Assembly: GCA_964510065.1 (NCBI GenBank)
Contig: CAZEAC010000117.1
Span: 1 to 11,736, forward strand
Direction of reading: 5' to 3'
DNA length: 11,736 nt
Source: CAZEAC01 sp964510065
GTDB taxonomy: Bacteria; Bdellovibrionota_C; UBA2361; CAIXSY01
The position numbers were made by a program, and so were the translations under genes. Under the pieces are notes generated by a model, which had not been told where the DNA came from, did no database searches, and worked only from the letters and a program-made list of their open reading frames with translations. Shown in pieces: positions 7,738-11,736 of the stretch (positions are counted from its first letter, which is position 1; each line of letters starts with the position of its first letter).

Positions 7738-8718
7738 CTACCCAAGAGTGCCTGCATTAAGGGTCTCGAGCAAGGCGTCGAGGTTTTCCGCCTCCGGGTA
7801 GGTCCCCAGAAGCCGATTTCCCGCGTCTTTGGCCTTACTTGCAACAAGCAGCGCCGACATCTTATCGCCGGAATGATAATACGCTTCGGCGAGCACATAC
7901 ATCTCGCGTGGGCTCGCCCATTCGGTGTTTTGACAAGCCGTCGTCGCAAGTTGCGTCGCAAATTCAATGTTGTAGAAAGGTCCGCTTACCAAATACGACT
8001 GCGCGAGTAATGAAAGGACTCGCGGATAATCAGAGGCAACATGCATCAAGCGACGTAAATGGTAGCGCGCCTGCGCAATCTGTCCATTTTCAAGGAGCTG
8101 CTCGGCCCACGCGAGCACTGCGTCGCGCGAGGCGTTTTCTACATTCGCCAAAGACTCAAGCTCGGTTTCGCCCTCGCCCTTGTCACCCTGAATAATCTTC
8201 AAACGAGCGAGTGCTACCTTCAAGCGCACGTGTGCATTACTTTCTTTGCCCAGCTTTCGCCCCAAGGTAATTGCCTCGGAAAGCAAATAGTCCGGTCCGC
8301 CATTTTCGAGAACTGCGTTGAGAAACAATCCCGCCATCTCGGAATCCGGTTCATTGTGACGAATCGCTTTGTGCAGAGTCCATGCCGCTTCGAGCGACTG
8401 TCCAAGCCACACTTGCAAATTCGCGAGGCGTACACATGCCTCACGCATACGCGGATTCTCTTCTACGATCTCTTTGAGATAGGTCTCAGCTTCGGAATAT
8501 TTTCCAGTCTTAAATAAGCAATATGAGAGATCAAGCTTCGCGCACTGCATCGCCGGGTGTTTTGCATGATCGGTTAAGCCCTGCTGATACAGCATGATGG
8601 CTTCACGGTACTGACCAGCGCGATAAAGCGAAGCAGCCTTCACCCAGGCGTGCACTGGCAAGCTACCCCAGGCTTTCCACCAGCGTTGATATAAATGTAA
8701 CGTCGAAAAAATCCGCAT
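7738..8718 (-). CDS. tetratricopeptide-repeat (TPR) protein of unknown role
   Basis: A 326-residue helical-repeat protein. TPR-like pairs with the expected small and aromatic positions are seen at about 23-56 (AASLYRAGQYREAIMLYQQGL), 60-93 (LDLSYCLFKTGKYSEAETYLKEIVEENP), 94-127, and again near 200-225 and 273-300 (LAEAYYHSGDKMSALLVASKA). TPRs bind proteins. No enzymatic domain or obvious signal peptide is present, although the first ~28 residues are rich in Trp, Leu and Tyr and could contact membrane. The frame stays open to a GTG at 8874, but that codon lies inside a palindromic repeat and the extra 52 residues look non-coding. The ATG at 8718 has GGAAGGA 9 nt upstream and is preferred. The gene converges on the kinase gene with a 41-bp gap, so it is not in that operon. 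Its partner cannot be inferred. Confidence 0.82.
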   Translation of the reverse strand: MRIFSTLHLYQRWWKAWGSLPVHAWVKAASLYRAGQYREAIMLYQQGLTDHAKHPAMQCAKLDLSYCLFKTGKYSEAETYLKEIVEENPRMREACVRLANLQVWLGQSLEAAWTLHKAIRHNEPDSEMAGLFLNAVLENGGPDYLLSEAITLGRKLGKESNAHVRLKVALARLKIIQGDKGEGETELESLANVENASRDAVLAWAEQLLENGQIAQARYHLRRLMHVASDYPRVLSLLAQSYLVSGPFYNIEFATQLATTACQNTEWASPREMYVLAEAYYHSGDKMSALLVASKAKDAGNRLLGTYPEAENLDALLETLNAGTLG

Positions 8719-8727
8719 AATTACCCA

Positions 8728-8734
8728 TCCTTCC
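8728..8734 (-). promoter_or_regulatory. ribosome binding site that sets the TPR gene start
   Basis: On the minus strand GGAAGGA precedes the ATG at 8718 by 9 nt. It supports the short 326-residue reading over the upstream GTG at 8874, which has no such site. Confidence 0.6.
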
Positions 8735-8857
8735 AAAGAAATTGCGCGTCTCTTTCCACTATCTCCGTCTTGGACCGAGTATTGCTTCAGAAAAAGCTTA
8801 CGCAAACCTAGCAGCCTTGAGCTGGGCCCTTCATGGGTAAAGCCACAATATAGGGGG

Positions 8858-8963
8858 CTAGGAGTGTGCGCCACGAATCAGTGGCGCACACAATCCGTAG
8901 GGGCCGAAGCCTTCGCCCCTACTACCTGTCGTAGCTTAAATTATTCGTGGCGCAGGCTCCTAG
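8858..8963. repeat. composite palindromic element with 21-bp terminal inverted repeats and nested hairpins
   Basis: Terminal arms of 21 nt (8858-8878 and 8943-8963) match as inverted repeats with two mismatches (core TGCGCCACGAAT). Inside are a perfect 11-bp hairpin, GTGTGCGCCAC/GTGGCGCACAC (8864-8874 with 8881-8891, 6-nt loop), and a second hairpin, GTAGGGGCCGAAG/CTTCGCCCCTAC (8897-8922). The left terminal arm can therefore pair with either of two partners. The second hairpin resembles dispersed GTAGGGGCGAA-type repeats I recall from several bacterial genomes. Size and symmetry suggest a REP- or MITE-like mobile repeat. No open reading frame of its own is present. Confidence 0.75.
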
Positions 8964-8977
8964 AGGTAACTTACTGA

Positions 8978-8993
8978 AAGAACGAATGTTCTT
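8978..8993. promoter_or_regulatory. dyad resembling the Gram-positive-type LexA box
   Basis: AAGAAC-GAAT-GTTCTT is a perfect 6+6 dyad whose core fits the GAACRNRYGTTY pattern of the Bacillus-type LexA box. On the minus strand it lies between a CTGACA hexamer (8998-8993) and TAAGTT (8973-8968), spaced 19 bp apart. It could be a repressor site in a promoter reading toward the TPR gene, but neither neighbour is a typical SOS gene, so chance is quite possible. Confidence 0.25.
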
Positions 8994-9155
8994 GTCAGCA
9001 AAAATAACATAGCGACTAGGAAATACATTGCCTATTCGAGTGCTTAGTTCAAAGATCGGGGCTATTTTTGACTGATAAGTACTCCTAATTATTGAGTCAA
9101 TCCAAAATCAACTGAAACGGCCCAATTCGTGCAACGGATACGGGAACGAAGCTTT

Positions 9156-9176
9156 GAGAGTACGGGAAGTGCTCTC
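9156..9176. promoter_or_regulatory. short hairpin upstream of the secreted-protein gene
   Basis: GAGAGTAC (9156-9163) and GTGCTCTC (9169-9176) pair over 8 bp, including one T-G wobble, around a GGGAA loop. It lies about 50 bp before the GTG start and overlaps a TTGAGA hexamer (9154-9159) that could serve as a -35 element. It could be an operator or a leader hairpin; evidence is positional only. Confidence 0.25.
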
Positions 9177-9228
9177 CTCTTAACTCGTAGTCCTGATCTT
9201 TTCACATTTTTTATTTGAGGTTTTCAAG

Positions 9229-11652
9229 GTGTCTCGAAATCTATTTTCGCTTTTCTATGCACTCATCTGGGTAGCGATTCAGTGTGTTCCTAGTAGCGTT
9301 GTCGCCGCTTCCGAAGATCCCATACCTGAAGTTCGAAGAATACTTATGATCGATTCAGATTCGGGAGACCAGCTTCTCCGCCTTAAAGAGAGAACCACGA
9401 TTGATATGTCGGCTTATCCGGAGACAGTGAGACTTCAGGCAATCGTGCGTCCGGCAACTGCGACCTCAGTAAAGTTCAGTATTCGAAAATTGTCGCGAAG
9501 TGGGAAGCCTGGGCGCGGGCGCGAATTCGTCTCAGTCAGGGGCAACTCGCGCGATGGGACCTGGAAGCTGTCACCCGGAACCTATGAGATTAGCGCGACG
9601 CCTTACGTTAAGAGGCGTCGCGGCAAGTCGGGTGGCGTCACGGTGATAGTCAACAATCCCGGTGTGACACCGACGCCCACACAAACACCGAATCCGGGCG
9701 AGACCATTCCGACACCGATTGCAACACCTACGCCGGTACAACCTACTCCGACACCTCCCGCTACGGGAGGAACCTCAAATCTCTCCGCAGTGTGGGCTAA
9801 CGATGGAGGCGACAAGGTATCACGTGACGAACTTCGTGCGACAAATCGTGGCGCTTCGAGTATCCTTAATCGAACCTGGGATGGGGATTCAGTAAATTTA
9901 TTTGGTGCGCGTAATGAAATGGTCGCATTCAATCTTGTCCTCGAATCCAAGAATGCTTCCGCACTTGACGTGCGGGTAAGCTTTGACAAGCTCGTAGGAC
10001 CAGGGGGCTATTCGATTACCTCAGTACCCGCGACGGCAGACAAACTGTTCAACTATGTCGGTCGCAATATCGAACTTTTCTTTGTACGCTATTTGCAGAT
10101 TAAGGGCCTGAGCAAACTGACCTGGGGGAACTATGACGAGCGCCACGTCCCTAAGCGATTTCAACGCCCTTATACTGGAACAGGCGTCGCCAGCGGAACT
10201 TGGAACGATCGCCCCGACCATGACAAGTTCTATCCTGATATCGCCGTGCCGTTTGAGGCGGTAAACAATTTCGACATCAACCAAGGTGAGAACCAGAGTA
10301 TCTGGTGCGATATCTACATTCCTAAAGATGCACCTGCAGGCCTCTACGTCGGCTACCTAACGATACTCGAATCGGGCAAGACTACTCGCGCTATTCCCGT
10401 CGAATTAAAGGTGAGAAACTTTGCATTGCCCGACGCTCCATCAGCTAAGACTATGTTGTACCTTGGCTCAGCTGATCTGAATACACGGTTTCTTGGACAC
10501 AGCTATCCAGCAAGCCAAACTGAGCAGGCGTATTCGCACAAACTGATTGACCGGCACTTTCAGATGGCGCACCGCCATAAAATTTCTATGATTGATAACA
10601 ACGATGGCTACACCGTGTGGAACCAAGACGCACCAAGGCCGGAGTGGATGCCACGGCTTAATGGCTCGCTCTTTAGTTCGGCCAACGGCTACGACGGTCC
10701 GGGAGTAGGAACCTCCAACAATGTCTTCTCGATTGGCACATACGGCGCCTGGTCGTGGAACACCCAAGGCCAAAGCGCGATGTGGCAACACTCTGACGGA
10801 TGGGTGAATTGGTTCGAGCAGAACGCTCCCAATGTCGAGTACTTCTTATACTTAATCGATGAGTCGCCGAATTTCGCACAGATTAACACTTGGGCACAGT
10901 GGCTAAACGTTAACCCAGGCCCTGGCAATCGTTTAAAGTCCTTCGCCACCATTCCGATGACTAACGCCATGGCCAGCACCCCTGAGCTTGATATTGCTGC
11001 GAGCTGGGCACGCTTTGGCGTTCAGTCACAATGGGACGCGGCTTTTTCATACTTCAAGCAGGCAGGTCGAAGAGCGTTCCTCTACAACTCGTATCGTCCG
11101 GCGACGGGGTCCTTTGCAACCGAGGACGACGGCGTCGCACTTCGACAGCTCGCTTGGACCCAGGTAAAGAAAAACGTCGATCGATGGTTTGCGTGGGCTG
11201 CAAATTACTATAACAATTACCAGGGCGGCACTGGCCAAACTAATGTGTTTCAATCGGCCTTTGTATTCGGCGGTAAGAACGCGGCCAAAGATCCAGTCAT
11301 GGGCGAAACCGGCTGGAACTACACAAACGGTGACGGCGTGATGATTTATCCGGGAACCGATCATCTCTTCCCAAATGATTCTTATGGTATCGAGGGCCCG
11401 ATCGCGAGCCTGCGCCTCAAACATTGGCGCCGTGGGCTGCAGGATGCTGACTACATCTCGATTGCAAAAGCAAAAGATCCCGCTCGCGTGCAGAGCATTA
11501 TCAACCGCATGGTACCTAAAGTGCTATGGGAGTACGGAGTCAGTAATTTGAACGATCCGACCTATATTGTCAGCGACATCAGTTGGTCAATAAATCCTGA
11601 CGATTGGGAAGCCGCTCGTGATGAGCTTGCCGATATTATCGATGGTGGCTAG
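9229..11652 (+). CDS. secreted DUF4091 / GH123-like glycoside hydrolase family protein
   Basis: An 807-residue exported protein. Residues 1-27 form a signal peptide (hydrophobic core, cleavage likely after SSVVAA). Residues about 33-142 form a beta-rich module (TIDMSAYPETVRLQAIV ... WKLSPGTYEISATPY) like accessory domains in secreted proteins of environmental bacteria. A Thr/Pro linker follows (about 144-180). Residues about 183-395 resemble the beta-sandwich that precedes the catalytic domain in GH123/DUF4091 proteins (GARNEMVAFNLVLES, PKDAPAGLYVGYLTI). The remainder fits a DUF4091-type barrel, with an Asp-Glu pair (D544-E545 in FLYLIDES) where GH123 enzymes carry catalytic DE, and the C-terminal SLRLKHWRRGLQDADYI motif. 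GH123 members remove beta-linked N-acetylgalactosamine; DUF4091 relatives are mostly uncharacterised, so the substrate is unknown. GTG start with GAGG 8 nt upstream. No lipobox or C-terminal sorting signal is evident. Confidence 0.85.
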   Translation: MSRNLFSLFYALIWVAIQCVPSSVVAASEDPIPEVRRILMIDSDSGDQLLRLKERTTIDMSAYPETVRLQAIVRPATATSVKFSIRKLSRSGKPGRGREFVSVRGNSRDGTWKLSPGTYEISATPYVKRRRGKSGGVTVIVNNPGVTPTPTQTPNPGETIPTPIATPTPVQPTPTPPATGGTSNLSAVWANDGGDKVSRDELRATNRGASSILNRTWDGDSVNLFGARNEMVAFNLVLESKNASALDVRVSFDKLVGPGGYSITSVPATADKLFNYVGRNIELFFVRYLQIKGLSKLTWGNYDERHVPKRFQRPYTGTGVASGTWNDRPDHDKFYPDIAVPFEAVNNFDINQGENQSIWCDIYIPKDAPAGLYVGYLTILESGKTTRAIPVELKVRNFALPDAPSAKTMLYLGSADLNTRFLGHSYPASQTEQAYSHKLIDRHFQMAHRHKISMIDNNDGYTVWNQDAPRPEWMPRLNGSLFSSANGYDGPGVGTSNNVFSIGTYGAWSWNTQGQSAMWQHSDGWVNWFEQNAPNVEYFLYLIDESPNFAQINTWAQWLNVNPGPGNRLKSFATIPMTNAMASTPELDIAASWARFGVQSQWDAAFSYFKQAGRRAFLYNSYRPATGSFATEDDGVALRQLAWTQVKKNVDRWFAWAANYYNNYQGGTGQTNVFQSAFVFGGKNAAKDPVMGETGWNYTNGDGVMIYPGTDHLFPNDSYGIEGPIASLRLKHWRRGLQDADYISIAKAKDPARVQSIINRMVPKVLWEYGVSNLNDPTYIVSDISWSINPDDWEAARDELADIIDGG

Positions 11653-11736
11653 TTCCCGGTTAACAAAACAACTTATCATACCTCTCGGTTCTCACTCGGT
11701 GATCTCTGTGCCTTGTAAGTTCTTTTTCAGGCAGTT
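11653..11736. repeat. decayed single-arm copy of the CTCTGTG intergenic repeat (partial, at window edge)
   Basis: The segment about 11691-11725 shares TCTCTGTG (11703-11710) and GTTCTTT (11719-11725) in the same order as the left arm at 4667-4681, with extra bases between. No matching inverted arm is visible before the window ends, so it may be a degenerate or truncated copy. No gene start is seen in this tail. Confidence 0.35.

Larger units (their letters stand above)
8719..9228. other. 510-bp divergent intergenic region between the TPR gene and the secreted-protein gene
   Basis: No convincing gene. From left to right it holds the TPR-gene leader (8719-8857), the composite palindromic element (8858-8963), a LexA-box-like dyad (8978-8993), a perfect 11-nt palindrome ATTGAGTCAAT (9091-9101), a short hairpin (9156-9176), and the ribosome site GAGG (9217-9220), 8 nt before the GTG start of the secreted protein. 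Both divergent promoters should lie here, but I cannot point to a strong -35/-10 pair for either. Confidence 0.6.

Noticed and set aside
8719..8874. N-terminal 52-residue extension of the TPR protein from a GTG at 8874
   Set aside because: The GTG is inside the palindromic element, no ribosome site precedes it, and the ATG at 8718 has GGAAGGA at good spacing.
9068..9092. TTGACT followed by TAATTAT as a promoter for the secreted protein
   Set aside because: Spacing of about 12-13 bp is too short for a sigma-70 promoter.
9603..9989. Minus-strand ORF of 128 codons opposite the Thr/Pro linker, with Gly/Val repeats
   Set aside because: It is the antisense of the repetitive ACA/CCG linker codons, and the plus-strand frame has a signal peptide and recognised domains.

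Overview
The window looks like chromosomal DNA of a Gram-negative-type, mid-GC bacterium of uncertain phylum. Pointers are a MaeB-type malic enzyme with a fused phosphotransacetylase-like domain, an ECF sigma factor beside a hybrid sensor kinase, a secreted DUF4091/GH123-like protein with a Thr/Pro-rich linker, and palindromic intergenic repeats of kinds I associate with environmental phyla such as Acidobacteriota, Planctomycetota/Verrucomicrobiota and deltaproteobacterial lineages. No 16S or other marker is present, so placement is a guess. I see no tRNA, rRNA, CRISPR array, transposase or phage gene.

Layout, left to right. The first ~90 bases may hold the last codons of a plus-strand gene converging on maeB. 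The minus-strand maeB (76-2400) follows, with a 19-bp dyad just upstream of its start. The next 340 bases contain no convincing gene. They hold a large imperfect fold-back element (about 2551-2741, arms of about 80 nt) flanked by an 8-bp direct repeat and abutting the start of the next gene. A two-gene plus-strand operon follows: a flippase-like membrane protein (MprF/AglD superfamily) overlapping by 14 bp a polyprenyl-phosphate-sugar synthase-like GT2 glycosyltransferase. A 392-bp intergenic region with a long hairpin repeat (4651-4720) leads to a second plus-strand pair: an ECF sigma factor and, 9 bp later, a membrane-bound PAS/HisKA/HATPase/REC hybrid kinase. A minus-strand TPR protein converges on this pair. 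Its 5' side faces a ~106-bp composite palindromic element (8858-8963). The window ends with a large secreted protein (9229-11652) and what looks like a decayed copy of the 4651-4720 repeat.

How the genes might work together: the flippase-like protein and GT2 enzyme probably cooperate in lipid-linked glycan or envelope-lipid modification. The sigma factor and hybrid kinase probably form a signalling unit without an adjacent anti-sigma factor or DNA-binding response regulator. The secreted DUF4091/GH123-like protein may act on extracellular glycans. maeB links malate to pyruvate and NADPH, and nothing ties it to its neighbours.

The most noteworthy signals are the two different intergenic palindromic elements, one of which explains spurious ORFs and the other of which supplies a false upstream start codon, and the sigma/hybrid-kinase pairing. 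I did not find a clearly new multi-gene system.
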